64,000 nucleotides of DNA from an uncultured Litoreibacter sp. GTDB lineage: Bacteria > Pseudomonadota > Alphaproteobacteria > Rhodobacterales > Rhodobacteraceae. Under the pieces are notes generated by a model that was given only the letters and a program-made list of their open reading frames with translations, had not been told where the DNA came from and made no database searches. The DNA lies in assembly GCA_947501685.1 (NCBI GenBank), contig CANMWQ010000003.1:62001-126000 (forward strand), in the 5' to 3' direction. Within the stretch, counting starts at the first letter, position 1. The number at the start of each line of letters is the position of its first letter. The translations under genes and the position numbers were made by a program. Positions 9,108-17,858 of the stretch are shown here, in pieces.

Positions 9108-9131
9108 AGGTTTCAAGGGAATTGGTAAAGA

Positions 9132-9143
9132 GGAAAGCGCTGC
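9132..9143. promoter_or_regulatory. Weak AglR-like half operator
   Basis: GGAAAGCGCTGC contains AAAGCGCT, the left part of the two full palindromes nearby, but its right arm is degenerate. It could be an auxiliary site for looping between operators 1 and 3. Confidence 0.4.
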
Positions 9144-9158
9144 GGGTCAAAGGGCCAA

Positions 9159-9175
9159 TTCCCAAATTGTGGGAA
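9159..9175. promoter_or_regulatory. Inverted repeat TTCCCA-N5-TGGGAA in the aglR/aglE divergent promoter
   Basis: Perfect 6-bp arms with a 5-bp spacer, unlike the AAAGCGCTTT operators. A similar arm (TTCCCAAACTG) recurs at 9269-9279. It may bind a second regulator; identity unknown. Confidence 0.4.
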
Positions 9176-9248
9176 AATGTCCGAATTCTATGCTGGATGC
9201 TGTAGTTTTTATTGACAGCTCGGCGGCTGTCGGTCACGGTCACGTCAT

Positions 9249-9262
9249 CCAAAGCGCTTTGG
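9249..9262. promoter_or_regulatory. Probable AglR operator 3 (CCAAAGCGCTTTGG)
   Basis: Perfect 14-bp palindrome 67 bp upstream of aglE. It is the longest of the three AAAGCGCT sites in the 246-bp divergent promoter region. A TTGACA hexamer lies at 9212-9217, but no convincing -10 box was found at a fixed spacing. Confidence 0.75.
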
Positions 9263-9329
9263 GTGCGATTCCCAAACTGCCAAGATAAGATGCGGCGTGT
9301 GCTGATGCGCCACCAAAGGGAGAGACTTC

Positions 9330-10685
9330 ATGAAAAACCAAATTTTTACAGCCGCAGCGGCTCTGGCGCTGATGAGCACGACGGCTCTGGCGGATGGCCA
9401 TCTACCGTTCGCGCCGGGCGAGGGGGCGTTTAGCTGGGACAGCTACACCGCTTTTGCCGAGGCCAATGACTTCGCGGGTCAGACGGTGACCATCACCGGA
9501 CCGTGGACCGGCAATGAGAAAGAAAAATTCGACGCCGTCGTCGCCTATTTCGCCGAAGCCACTGGCGCGACCGTTAATTATTCCGGTTCCGACAGCTTCG
9601 AGCAGGATATCGTTGTGTCCGCCCGTGCGGGCTCTGCGCCGAACCTCGCCGTGTTCCCGCAGCCCGGTCTGGCCGCCGATATGGCCAGCCAAGGCCTGCT
9701 GACACCGCTGCCCGAGGGCACCTCTGACTGGGTCGCCGAAAACTTCGCCGCTGGCCAGTCCTGGGTTGATCTGGGCACCTATGCGGATGCCGATGGCACT
9801 GATCAGATGTATGGCATGTTCTACCGCGTCGACCTGAAATCGCTGGTTTGGTACTCGCCGGAGGCGTTTGACGAAGCGGGCTTCGACATCCCCACCACTA
9901 TGGAAGAGCTGAAAGCCCTGACGCAGCAAATCGCCGATGGCGGCGAGACGCCTTGGTGCATCGGTCTGGGCTCGGGTGCAGCCACCGGCTGGCCTGCGAC
10001 CGACTGGGTCGAGGACATGATGCTGCGCACAAACTCGCCTGCGGATTACGACGCATGGGTTGCCAATGAGATGAAGTTCGACGACCCCAAAGTGGTCGCG
10101 GCCATCGAGGAATTTGGCTTCTTCGCGCGCAATGACGCCTTTGTGGATGGCGGCGCGTCTGCCGTGGCCAACACGGATTTCCGTGACAGCCCGACAGGCC
10201 TGTTTGAAATTCCGCCGAAATGCTACATGCACCGTCAGGCCTCCTTCATTCCGGCCTTCTTCCCAGAGGGCACCACGGTCGGCGAGGACGTAGATTTCTT
10301 CTACTTCCCAGCTTACGCGGAAAAGGATCTGGGCGCGCCGGTGCTGGGTGCGGGGACGCTGTTCTCCATCACCAACCCGTCGGATGCGACCACGGCCTTC
10401 CTTGAGTTCCTGAAGCTGCCCATCGCGCATGAAGCATGGATGGCACAGGGCGGATTCCTGACCGCGCATGCGGGCGTCAACCTGGAGACCTACTCCGAAG
10501 ACAGCCTGCGCGCGCAAGGTAAAATCCTGCAAGATGCGACGACATTCCGGTTTGACGCATCCGACTTGATGCCTGCCGAAATCGGCGCGGGCGCTTTCTG
10601 GACCGGCATGGTGGATTACGCCACCGGCGCCTCCGCCCAAGACGTGGCCAAAGGCATCCAGGACCGCTGGGACGCTTTGAACTAA
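9330..10685 (+). CDS. aglE: Alpha-glucoside ABC transporter substrate-binding protein
   Basis: Periplasmic binding protein of 451 aa (family 1 solute-binding fold) for alpha-glucosides such as maltose, sucrose or trehalose. A signal peptide is obvious: MKNQIFTAAAALALMSTTALA, cut before DGHLPF. Mature landmarks include VTITGPWTGNEKEKFDAV and FRDSPTGLFEIPPKCYMHRQ. The start has a GAGAG ribosome site. It is the first gene of aglEFGAK, divergent from aglR and preceded by palindromic operators. Gene order matches the Sinorhizobium agl operon, which is the main basis for the specific name. Confidence 0.92.
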   Translation: MKNQIFTAAAALALMSTTALADGHLPFAPGEGAFSWDSYTAFAEANDFAGQTVTITGPWTGNEKEKFDAVVAYFAEATGATVNYSGSDSFEQDIVVSARAGSAPNLAVFPQPGLAADMASQGLLTPLPEGTSDWVAENFAAGQSWVDLGTYADADGTDQMYGMFYRVDLKSLVWYSPEAFDEAGFDIPTTMEELKALTQQIADGGETPWCIGLGSGAATGWPATDWVEDMMLRTNSPADYDAWVANEMKFDDPKVVAAIEEFGFFARNDAFVDGGASAVANTDFRDSPTGLFEIPPKCYMHRQASFIPAFFPEGTTVGEDVDFFYFPAYAEKDLGAPVLGAGTLFSITNPSDATTAFLEFLKLPIAHEAWMAQGGFLTAHAGVNLETYSEDSLRAQGKILQDATTFRFDASDLMPAEIGAGAFWTGMVDYATGASAQDVAKGIQDRWDALN

Positions 10686-10770
10686 GCACCCAGAAAAGAT
10701 ATCGGCCCCGGCGCGCATTTGCGGCGGGGCCATCCGGAGAAAAAGTCGGCCGTTCGGGGAGGAACCAGCC

Positions 10771-11751
10771 ATGTCACCCATCGTCCAAGGCCTTTTGACA
10801 ATTGTGATCGGCGTCGGCGGCTGCGTGGGGTATTTCTACGCCTCCAACCTGATCCTCGACAAAGTTATATTCCCGATCCAAGCCAAGAACCCCGGCCGCA
10901 ACATCAACCGCGCCAATATGGTGCGCCCTTGGTTGTTCCTGTTCCCGGCCATGTTCGCGCTGTCGCTCTATTTGCTTTACCCCGTCGTCGGCTCTTTCTG
11001 GCGGTCGCTCTTTAACCGCGCGGGCGACGAGTTCATTGGCCTTGGCAACTACGCCTCGCTGGCCGCGGACAGCACGTTTCAAACCGCGTTTTTGAACAAC
11101 CTGCTGTGGATGCTTGTTGTGCCCGCCGCCTCCACCTTTCTGGGGCTGCTGGTGGCGCAGCTGACCGACCGCATCAGATGGGGCAATATCGCGAAATCGC
11201 TGATCTTCATGCCGATGGCGATCTCCTTTGTGGGGGCGTCGCTGATCTGGAAATTCGTCTATGCCAACAATCCCGACATTGGCCTGATCAACGCCATCCG
11301 CTTTGCCTTCGGGGCCACGGAAACGCTTGATGTGCTGCAATTGCGGTTCTGGAACAACTTCTTTCTGATGGCCATTCTGATCTGGATCCAGACGGGGTTT
11401 GCCATGGTGATCCTGTCGGCGGCTCTCAGAGGCATCCCCGAGGAAACCATTGAGGCCGCGATCATTGACGGCGCCAACCCGTTCGAGATCTTCTTCAAGA
11501 TCAAGGTCCCGCAAATCATGGGCACCATCGTCGTGGTCTGGACCACGATCACCATCCTCGTGCTGAAAGTGTTCGACATTGTCTACACGATGACGGGGGG
11601 CAATTTCGGCACGGAGATCCTGCCCTCCTACATGATGAGCTACATGTTCCGCGATGACGGGCGCGCCACGGCTGTGGCCTTCGTGATCATGCTGATCGTG
11701 CTGCCGGTGATGATCTGGAACATCCGGCAAGCCCGTCAGGAAATGAAGTAA
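10771..11751 (+). CDS. aglF: Alpha-glucoside ABC transporter permease 1
   Basis: Inner-membrane permease of 326 aa of the MalF/UgpA type. An N-terminal membrane segment (VQGLLTIVIGVGGCVGYFYASNLI) is followed by a cytoplasmic linker and six core segments. The EAA loop that docks the ATPase is EETIEAAIIDGANPFEIFFKIKVP. It lies between aglE and aglG, with an 85-bp gap to aglE that contains no obvious gene, and partners AglG and AglK. Confidence 0.92.
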   Translation: MSPIVQGLLTIVIGVGGCVGYFYASNLILDKVIFPIQAKNPGRNINRANMVRPWLFLFPAMFALSLYLLYPVVGSFWRSLFNRAGDEFIGLGNYASLAADSTFQTAFLNNLLWMLVVPAASTFLGLLVAQLTDRIRWGNIAKSLIFMPMAISFVGASLIWKFVYANNPDIGLINAIRFAFGATETLDVLQLRFWNNFFLMAILIWIQTGFAMVILSAALRGIPEETIEAAIIDGANPFEIFFKIKVPQIMGTIVVVWTTITILVLKVFDIVYTMTGGNFGTEILPSYMMSYMFRDDGRATAVAFVIMLIVLPVMIWNIRQARQEMK

Positions 11752-11778
11752 TGGCCCGCGACTGGACAGGAGCAAATT

Positions 11779-12900
11779 ATGGATAATATTGCAGGCACAA
11801 AGTCCTCGCTCACATGGGCCGTTCATCTGTCGGTCGCGTTGTTGGTTATCATCTGGCTGGTGCCGACGGTGGGGCTGATGGTCTCCAGCTTTCGGGATCG
11901 CGACCAGATCACCGCCTCGGGCTGGTGGCTGTCGCCACTGCCGGTGACGCAGAACTTCGCCGTGAAGGCGGAGGGCGACCCGGTGGAGCGCGACGGGCTG
12001 TTCGTCCTCGAAGGCAATGTCTTTGGCGAGGGCTCCGGCACGGTCTCGGAATTTGGCGGTCGCCGCGCGGCCCCAACCGAGTTCGCCACCGGAGAGACAG
12101 GCACGCTGACCCGCGACCGCACGCTGAGCGTGCAGGCGGATGGCTCCTATACCTACACCTCGCCTGCCGAGATCAAACGCGCGCCCTCGATCTATTTTGC
12201 CTCCGAGACGCCGCCCGAGTTTTCGCTGGGCAATTATGAGCAAATCTTCAGCTCGGCGGGCATGGACCGGGCCTTTATCAACACGCTGACGGTGACGATC
12301 CCGGCCACGATCATCCCCATTCTGATCGCCGCTTTTGCGGCCTATGCGCTTGCGTGGATGGAGTTTCCGGGCAGGGGGTTGCTTATCGCCATGGTGGTGG
12401 GCCTTCTGGTCGTGCCGCTGCAACTGGCGCTGGTGCCGATGCTGAAGCTGCACAATGCGATGGGGGTGGGGCAGAGCTTTCTTGGCATCTGGATGGCCCA
12501 TACCGGCTTTGGGCTGCCGCTGGCGATTTACCTGCTCAGAAACTACATGGTCGGCCTGCCGCGCGATATTATTGAAAGCGCCAAGGTGGACGGGGCCACG
12601 GATTTTCAGGTCTTCACCAAGATCGTGCTGCCTTTGAGCTTTCCGGCGCTCGCAAGCTTCGCGATCTTTCAATTCCTGTGGACATGGAATGATCTGCTGG
12701 TCGCCAAAGTCTTCCTGCCATCGAATTCTGAATCCTGGGTGATGACCGTCAAAATTGCCGATGACCTTCTGGGCTCGCGCGGCGGCGACTGGGGCATTCT
12801 GGCGGCGGCGGCCTTCGTCTCCATCGGGGTGCCGCTGCTCGTGTTCTTCACCATGCAACGCTATCTGGTGCGCGGCCTTCTGGCCGGTTCCGTCAAATAA
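11779..12900 (+). CDS. aglG: Alpha-glucoside ABC transporter permease 2 with large periplasmic insert
   Basis: Inner-membrane permease of 373 aa, MalG type, partner of AglF. The first membrane segment is near residues 12-36. A hydrophilic stretch from about 45 to 150 follows before the core membrane segments, making the protein roughly 80 residues longer than MalG. The insert is beta-rich in appearance (SVQADGSYTYTSPAE) and probably periplasmic. The EAA loop is DIIESAKVDGATDFQVFTKIVLP. The gene lies 27 bp after aglF with an AGGAG ribosome site. Confidence 0.92.
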   Translation: MDNIAGTKSSLTWAVHLSVALLVIIWLVPTVGLMVSSFRDRDQITASGWWLSPLPVTQNFAVKAEGDPVERDGLFVLEGNVFGEGSGTVSEFGGRRAAPTEFATGETGTLTRDRTLSVQADGSYTYTSPAEIKRAPSIYFASETPPEFSLGNYEQIFSSAGMDRAFINTLTVTIPATIIPILIAAFAAYALAWMEFPGRGLLIAMVVGLLVVPLQLALVPMLKLHNAMGVGQSFLGIWMAHTGFGLPLAIYLLRNYMVGLPRDIIESAKVDGATDFQVFTKIVLPLSFPALASFAIFQFLWTWNDLLVAKVFLPSNSESWVMTVKIADDLLGSRGGDWGILAAAAFVSIGVPLLVFFTMQRYLVRGLLAGSVK

Positions 12901-12926
12901 AAACTCTTTACGTAGAGACCTCCGCT

Positions 12927-14609
12927 ATGACCCAACAAGACCCCAAACTGGTGACCCAAGCCAAAACCGCCGAGGATTGGTGGCGTGGTGCGGTGATCTA
13001 CCAGATCTATCCGCGCTCTTATCAAGACAGCAATGGCGACGGGATCGGCGATCTGCTGGGCATCACCCAGCGGCTGCCCTATATCCGCTCGCTGGGCGTG
13101 GACGCGATCTGGATCTCGCCGTTCTTTACGTCTCCGATGAAAGATTTCGGCTATGACGTCAGCGATTATTGCGATGTCGACCCGATGTTCGGTCAGCTCA
13201 GCGATTTCGACGCTTTGGTGGAAACCGCGCATCAGCTGGGCCTGAAGGTGATGATTGATCTGGTGCTGTCGCACACGTCGGATCAGCACCCGTGGTCGCT
13301 GGAAAGCGCGCGCAGCCGCGACAATGACAAGGCCAATTGGTATGTCTGGGCCGACCCCAAACCCGACGGCACGCCGCCCAACAATTGGCTATCCATCTTT
13401 GGCGGCCCCGCATGGACATGGGAGCCGCGCCGCGAGCAGTATTTCCTGCACAACTTCCTGTCTTCGCAGCCCGATCTGAACTTCCACGAGCCTGCGGTGC
13501 AAGACGCTTTGCTGGACGTGACGCGCTTCTGGCTGGACCGCGGCGTCGACGGCTTCCGCCTCGACACGATCAACTTCTACTTCGCCGACAAGGCGCTCAG
13601 GGACAATCCGGCACTACCGCCCGAGGCCCGGAACGCCACCATCGCGCCTTCCGTAAATCCCTATAACCACCAGGAACATCTGTACTCCAAAAACCAGCCC
13701 GAGAATATCGACTTCCTCAAACGGTTCCGGGCGCTGCTGGACAAATATCCGGGCCGCGCCGCTGTGGGCGAGGTGGGCGACGCGCAGCGCGGGTTGGAGT
13801 TGCTGGGCGAGTATACGTCCGGGTCGGACCGCATCCATATGTGCTACGCGTTCGAGTTTCTGTCCAAAGACCTGCTGACCGCCGCCCGCGTGGTCGAGGT
13901 GCTGAACCGTCTTGACGAGGCAGCCCCTGAGGGCTGGGCCTGCTGGGCGTTTTCCAACCACGATGTGATGCGCCATGTCAGCCGCTGGAACCTGACGCCT
14001 GCGGCCAAGCGCCTCTATCTGACCATGCTGATGAGCCTGCGCGGCTCGGCTTGTCTGTATCAAGGCGAGGAGCTGGGCCTGCCCGAGGCGGATGTGGCCT
14101 TTGAGGATTTGCAAGACCCTTACGGCATCACCTTCTGGCCCGAGTTCAAAGGCCGCGACGGCTGCCGCACGCCGATGGTCTGGGAACCGTCCAACCAGAA
14201 TGGCGGCTTTTCGGAGACGCAGCCGTGGCTGCCTGTCAGCTCCGAGCATCTGTCGCGCAATGTCACCGATCAAGAGGCCGACCCCGGCGCGCCCCTGCAT
14301 CACTACCGCCGCGCCATTGGCTTTCGCCGCGCGCATCCCGCGCTGATCCATGGCGCGCATGAGGCGTTGTCCGCCCAAGGCGACGTTCTGAGTTTTATCC
14401 GCACTGGGTCAAGCGAGCGGATTTTCTGTGCGTTCAACCTGTCCGACACGCCGTCCATCATCGAGATGCCGCCCACTGAAAACGGGGGCGACTGGCACCC
14501 GATCGGGGCCGAACTTGGCGTCACCGGGCCTGCCGAGGACGGCAAGCTGCATCTGGGCCCGTGGCAACCTTGCTTTGCGCTCGACATGTCTCATAGGGAA
14601 GGGAGCTGA
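12927..14609 (+). CDS. aglA: GH13 alpha-glucosidase
   Basis: Cytoplasmic alpha-glucosidase of 560 aa that splits imported alpha-glucosides into glucose. The GH13 landmarks are VIYQIYPRSYQDSNGDGIGD near the start, the nucleophile Asp213 in DGFRLDTIN, the acid/base Glu282 in AVGEVGD, and Asp346 in SNHDVMR. There is no signal peptide, consistent with hydrolysis after ABC uptake. It sits 26 bp after aglG and 3 bp before aglK, the agl order known from Sinorhizobium. Oligo-1,6-glucosidase or sucrose hydrolase activity cannot be excluded. Confidence 0.92.
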   Translation: MTQQDPKLVTQAKTAEDWWRGAVIYQIYPRSYQDSNGDGIGDLLGITQRLPYIRSLGVDAIWISPFFTSPMKDFGYDVSDYCDVDPMFGQLSDFDALVETAHQLGLKVMIDLVLSHTSDQHPWSLESARSRDNDKANWYVWADPKPDGTPPNNWLSIFGGPAWTWEPRREQYFLHNFLSSQPDLNFHEPAVQDALLDVTRFWLDRGVDGFRLDTINFYFADKALRDNPALPPEARNATIAPSVNPYNHQEHLYSKNQPENIDFLKRFRALLDKYPGRAAVGEVGDAQRGLELLGEYTSGSDRIHMCYAFEFLSKDLLTAARVVEVLNRLDEAAPEGWACWAFSNHDVMRHVSRWNLTPAAKRLYLTMLMSLRGSACLYQGEELGLPEADVAFEDLQDPYGITFWPEFKGRDGCRTPMVWEPSNQNGGFSETQPWLPVSSEHLSRNVTDQEADPGAPLHHYRRAIGFRRAHPALIHGAHEALSAQGDVLSFIRTGSSERIFCAFNLSDTPSIIEMPPTENGGDWHPIGAELGVTGPAEDGKLHLGPWQPCFALDMSHREGS

Positions 14610-14612
14610 CCC

Positions 14613-15731
14613 ATGGCTGATCTCAAACTCACTGATGTTGGTAAGAAATACGGCGGCACGGTTGAGGTCCTCAAGGACATCAATCTGGATATTCAGACCG
14701 GCGAGCTGATTGTTTTTGTCGGCCCCTCGGGCTGCGGCAAATCCACGCTTTTGCGGATGATCGCGGGGCTGGAGAAGATCACAGCGGGCGAGCTGAAAAT
14801 TGACGGCGAGGTGATGAATGACGTCCCCCCCGCCCAGCGCGGCATCGCGATGGTGTTCCAAAGTTACGCGCTTTACCCGCATATGACGGTGCGCGACAAC
14901 ATGTCCTTCGCGCTGAAGCTGGCCAAGAAAACGCCCGCCGAGATTGACGCCGCCATCAACCGCGCGGCCTCCGTGTTGCAGCTGGAGGAATATCTCGACC
15001 GGTTGCCCAAAGCGCTGTCGGGCGGGCAACGCCAACGCGTGGCCATCGGGCGCTCCATCGTGCGGGACCCGAAAGTGTATCTGTTCGACGAGCCGCTTTC
15101 CAATCTGGACGCGGGCCTGCGGGTCGCCACACGGATCGAGATCGCACAGCTCAAGGAGTCGATGCCGAACTCCACGATGATCTACGTGACCCATGATCAG
15201 GTGGAGGCGATGACTCTGGCCTCCCGCATAGTGGTGCTTGATGCGCTGAAAGACAATAATTACAGCCATTCCATCGCCCAAGTGGGCACCCCGCTGGAGC
15301 TTTATGAGACCCCCGAAAACGAGTTTGTCGCGCGGTTCATCGGCTCGCCCTCCATGAACCTTTTGCCCGGCAAGATCGTCAGCACGGGGAAAGTCACCGG
15401 CGTGACGCTGGAGCATGGGGCAGGGACCATCATGGCCAATATCCCCACCGAGGACAGCGACAAGGGCCGCGCCGTCAATGTCGGCATCCGCCCCGAAGAC
15501 ATGGTCGAGACCGACGCCGCCGACCACGCCTTCAGCGGCGCGCTGGAAGTGACGGAACGCTTGGGCGAGGTGACGCAATTCTACTTCAAACCAGTGGCCG
15601 AGGGGGCCGCCCCGGTGATTGCCAAGCTCGCGGGCATCCATAGAGGCCAGCGCGGAACCACCATGACCATGACCGCCGACCCCGCCAAGCTGCACCTCTT
15701 TGCCGACGGCAAATCGCTGCTGTATCGCTAA
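14613..15731 (+). CDS. aglK: Alpha-glucoside ABC transporter ATPase
   Basis: MalK/UgpC-type ATPase of 372 aa. Walker A is GPSGCGKST, the signature LSGGQRQRVAIGRSIVRDP, Walker B VYLFDEPLSNLD, and the switch histidine lies in YVTHDQVEAM. The C-terminal third is a TOBE regulatory domain (VNVGIRPEDMV). It energises AglFG. It is the last gene of the agl operon, followed by a run of hairpins before edd. Confidence 0.93.
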   Translation: MADLKLTDVGKKYGGTVEVLKDINLDIQTGELIVFVGPSGCGKSTLLRMIAGLEKITAGELKIDGEVMNDVPPAQRGIAMVFQSYALYPHMTVRDNMSFALKLAKKTPAEIDAAINRAASVLQLEEYLDRLPKALSGGQRQRVAIGRSIVRDPKVYLFDEPLSNLDAGLRVATRIEIAQLKESMPNSTMIYVTHDQVEAMTLASRIVVLDALKDNNYSHSIAQVGTPLELYETPENEFVARFIGSPSMNLLPGKIVSTGKVTGVTLEHGAGTIMANIPTEDSDKGRAVNVGIRPEDMVETDAADHAFSGALEVTERLGEVTQFYFKPVAEGAAPVIAKLAGIHRGQRGTTMTMTADPAKLHLFADGKSLLYR

Positions 15732-15750
15732 CTCTGGTCTTAGTGGTCGA

Positions 15751-15850
15751 CATGCCTGCGGCATGCCGATCCGCGCGCGCCGCGGAGCGGCGCGCGACTG
15801 CGTGGGGCTCTGCCCCAAACAGGACCTTTACTTGGGGCTCTGCCCCAAAC
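15751..15850 (+). repeat. Four consecutive hairpins between aglK and edd
   Basis: Perfect inverted repeats in a row: CATGCC-TGC-GGCATG (15751-15765), CGCGCGCCG-5-CGGCGCGCG (15774-15796), TGGGGC-TCT-GCCCCA (15803-15817) and TTGGGGC-TCT-GCCCCAA (15832-15848). The last two lie in an 18-bp direct repeat with 30-bp period and match the hairpin of the interspersed element at 1094. It probably separates agl and edd-eda transcription. Confidence 0.65.
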
Positions 15851-15896
15851 CCCGGGATATTTCCAAACATGGAAAGATGAGGGAAAAAGGCTGGAC

Positions 15897-15910
15897 TGTT
15901 AGCGCTAACA
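15897..15910. promoter_or_regulatory. LacI-type operator upstream of edd (TGTTAGCGCTAACA)
   Basis: Perfect 14-bp palindrome 33 bp before the edd start. A copy with a single change (TGTTACCGCTAACA) lies 39 bp before zwf at 36992-37005. The central CG and arms are typical of LacI-family operators and differ from the AglR sites, implying a separate regulator of glucose catabolism. Confidence 0.7.
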
Positions 15911-15943
15911 AGCCTAGATGAGCGGTAACGCAGGAGAAGCCTC

Positions 15944-17749
15944 ATGTCCCTAAACCCTCGCATCGAAGACGTCACCGCCCGGATCATCAAACGCTCTGAG
16001 CAAAGCCGCAAAACCTATCTGTCTCGCATGGCCCAGGCCGCGGAAGAAGGCCCGCGCCGCGGCCACCTAACCTGTGGCAACCAGGCCCATGCCTATGCGG
16101 CCATGGCGGGGGACAAGGACGCGCTGGTGGCCGAACAGGCGCCCAATCTGGGGATCGTGACCAGTTATAACGACATGCTGTCTGCGCATCAGCCATTCGA
16201 GACCTACCCGCAAAAGATCAAGGCCACGGCACGCGCGGCGGGCGGCACGGCTCAGGTCGCAGGCGGGGTTCCTGCGATGTGCGACGGGGTCACCCAAGGC
16301 CAGGTCGGCATGGAGCTGAGCCTGTTTTCGCGCGACGTTATCGCGCTGTCAGCAGGCGTGGCGCTGAGCCACAACACGTTTGATGCCGCGGTCTATCTTG
16401 GTGTCTGCGACAAGATTGTCCCCGGCCTGATCATTGCCGCCGCCACTTTCGGCTATTTGCCGGGTATTTTCATCCCCGCAGGCCCGATGACCTCTGGCAT
16501 CCCGAATGACGAGAAAACCGCCGTGCGCAAGCGCTTCGCCAAGGGCGAATGTGACCGTGCAGAGCTGATGGCTGCTGAGATGGCCTCTTACCACGGCCCC
16601 GGCACCTGCACCTTCTATGGCACTGCCAATACCAACCAGATGTTGATGGAGTTCATGGGGCTGCATCTGCCCGGTGCCAGCTTCGTCAATCCGGGCTCCG
16701 AGATGCGCGACGCGCTGACCGATGCCGCCAGCCAACGGGCGCTGCAAATCACCAAGCTGGGCAATGATTACCGCCCCGTTTGCGACATTCTTGACGAGCG
16801 GACTTTCGTCAACGGGCTGGTCGGGCTGATGGCCACGGGCGGCTCGACCAATCTGATCATCCACATCATCGCCATGGCGCGGGCGGCGGGTGTGCTTTTG
16901 GATCTGCAAGACCTCTCGGATATCTCGGATGCCACGCCCTTGATGGCGCGGGTCTACCCCAACGGGCTGGCCGATGTGAACCATTTCCACGCCGCAGGGG
17001 GCTTGGGCTATATGATCGGGGAGCTGCTGAGCTCGGGCCATTTGCATCCGGACACGATGACGGTGCATGGCAATGGGCTGAAAGACTACCACGCGGAGCC
17101 GCAGCTGAAAGACGGCACGCTGTCTTGGGGCAAAGGGGCGACCAAGTCGGAAAACGAAAAGATTTTGCGCCCCGTCGGCAATCCGTTCAGCGAGGATGGC
17201 GGGCTCAAGCAACTCACTGGCAATCTGGGTCGCGCCGTGATCAAGACCTCCGCCGTGGACCCGGACCGCCATATCATCGAGGCCCCCGCGCGGGTCTTCT
17301 CCACACAAACGGAGGTCAAGGAGGCCTGGCGCGCCCATAAGCTGGACCGTGACTGCGTCATCGTGGTGCGCTTTCAGGGCCCCAAGGCCAATGGCATGCC
17401 GGAGCTGCACGGGCTGACGCCCACGCTCTCTGTGCTGCAAGATCGCGGATTCAACGTGGCGCTGGTCACGGATGGCCGCATGTCGGGCGCGTCGGGCAAA
17501 GTGCCTGCTGCGATTCATGTCTCGCCGGAGGCGCTGGATGGCGGGCTGATCTCGAAAATTCAGGACGGAGACATGATCCGCGTGGACGCTGTGAAAGGCA
17601 CGATCAACGTGCTGACCGAAGGCGTGGAAGACCGCGCCGCCGCCACCCCGGATCTCAGCGATAATGGCCATGGCATCGGCCGCGAGCTGTTTGACAGCTT
17701 CCGCCAAAATGTCGGCCGGGCCGATCAGGGGGCGGGGGTCGTCGTCTAA
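15944..17749 (+). CDS. edd: Phosphogluconate dehydratase
   Basis: Entner-Doudoroff dehydratase of 601 aa converting 6-phosphogluconate to KDPG; a member of the IlvD/Edd Fe-S dehydratase family. Recognisable segments are [47 protein letters not shown], and the C-terminal [22 protein letters not shown]. Cysteines in PAMCDG and GVCDK fit Fe-S cluster ligation. The GGAGAA-type ribosome site precedes ATG 15944. It is followed by eda 109 bp downstream and preceded by a palindromic operator shared with zwf. Confidence 0.95.
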   Translation: MSLNPRIEDVTARIIKRSEQSRKTYLSRMAQAAEEGPRRGHLTCGNQAHAYAAMAGDKDALVAEQAPNLGIVTSYNDMLSAHQPFETYPQKIKATARAAGGTAQVAGGVPAMCDGVTQGQVGMELSLFSRDVIALSAGVALSHNTFDAAVYLGVCDKIVPGLIIAAATFGYLPGIFIPAGPMTSGIPNDEKTAVRKRFAKGECDRAELMAAEMASYHGPGTCTFYGTANTNQMLMEFMGLHLPGASFVNPGSEMRDALTDAASQRALQITKLGNDYRPVCDILDERTFVNGLVGLMATGGSTNLIIHIIAMARAAGVLLDLQDLSDISDATPLMARVYPNGLADVNHFHAAGGLGYMIGELLSSGHLHPDTMTVHGNGLKDYHAEPQLKDGTLSWGKGATKSENEKILRPVGNPFSEDGGLKQLTGNLGRAVIKTSAVDPDRHIIEAPARVFSTQTEVKEAWRAHKLDRDCVIVVRFQGPKANGMPELHGLTPTLSVLQDRGFNVALVTDGRMSGASGKVPAAIHVSPEALDGGLISKIQDGDMIRVDAVKGTINVLTEGVEDRAAATPDLSDNGHGIGRELFDSFRQNVGRADQGAGVVV

Positions 17750-17798
17750 ACAGCCCACCACAGCCCCAATCGTTTGAACATCGCGCCACGCCCCCCTA

Positions 17799-17830
17799 TC
17801 ATTGCTTCAAAAATACTCCCGCCGGAGGCT
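17799..17830 (-). repeat. Interspersed GAGTATTTTTGAAGCAATGA element
   Basis: Read on the minus strand, GGGAGTATTTTTGAAGCAATGA matches 47314-47334 almost exactly and 1126-1146 with two changes. It lies in the edd-eda spacer, so the eda coding region cannot begin at the upstream in-frame ATG 17802. Confidence 0.6.
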
Positions 17831-17858
17831 CCGACCTCTGCCAAAAGGAACACCTGAC

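Noticed and set aside
9212-9240. Consensus sigma-70 promoter for aglE starting at TTGACA 9212
   Set aside because: No acceptable -10 hexamer at 16-18 bp spacing; TTGACA here is also part of a GACAGC/GCTGTC inverted repeat.
10774-12858. Open frame of 694 codons on the minus strand opposite aglF-aglG
   Set aside because: It mirrors two well-supported transporter genes. Its translation is rich in His, Arg, Asp and Gln with no domain or start signal, the usual shadow of GC-rich codon bias.
14409-17761. Long minus-strand frames opposite aglK and edd
   Set aside because: They lie entirely antisense to aglK and edd, show low-complexity shadow composition and no recognisable motif.
17802-17858. N-terminal extension of eda starting at ATG 17802
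   Set aside because: The extension is encoded by a dispersed intergenic repeat, and the ribosome site sits before ATG 17859.
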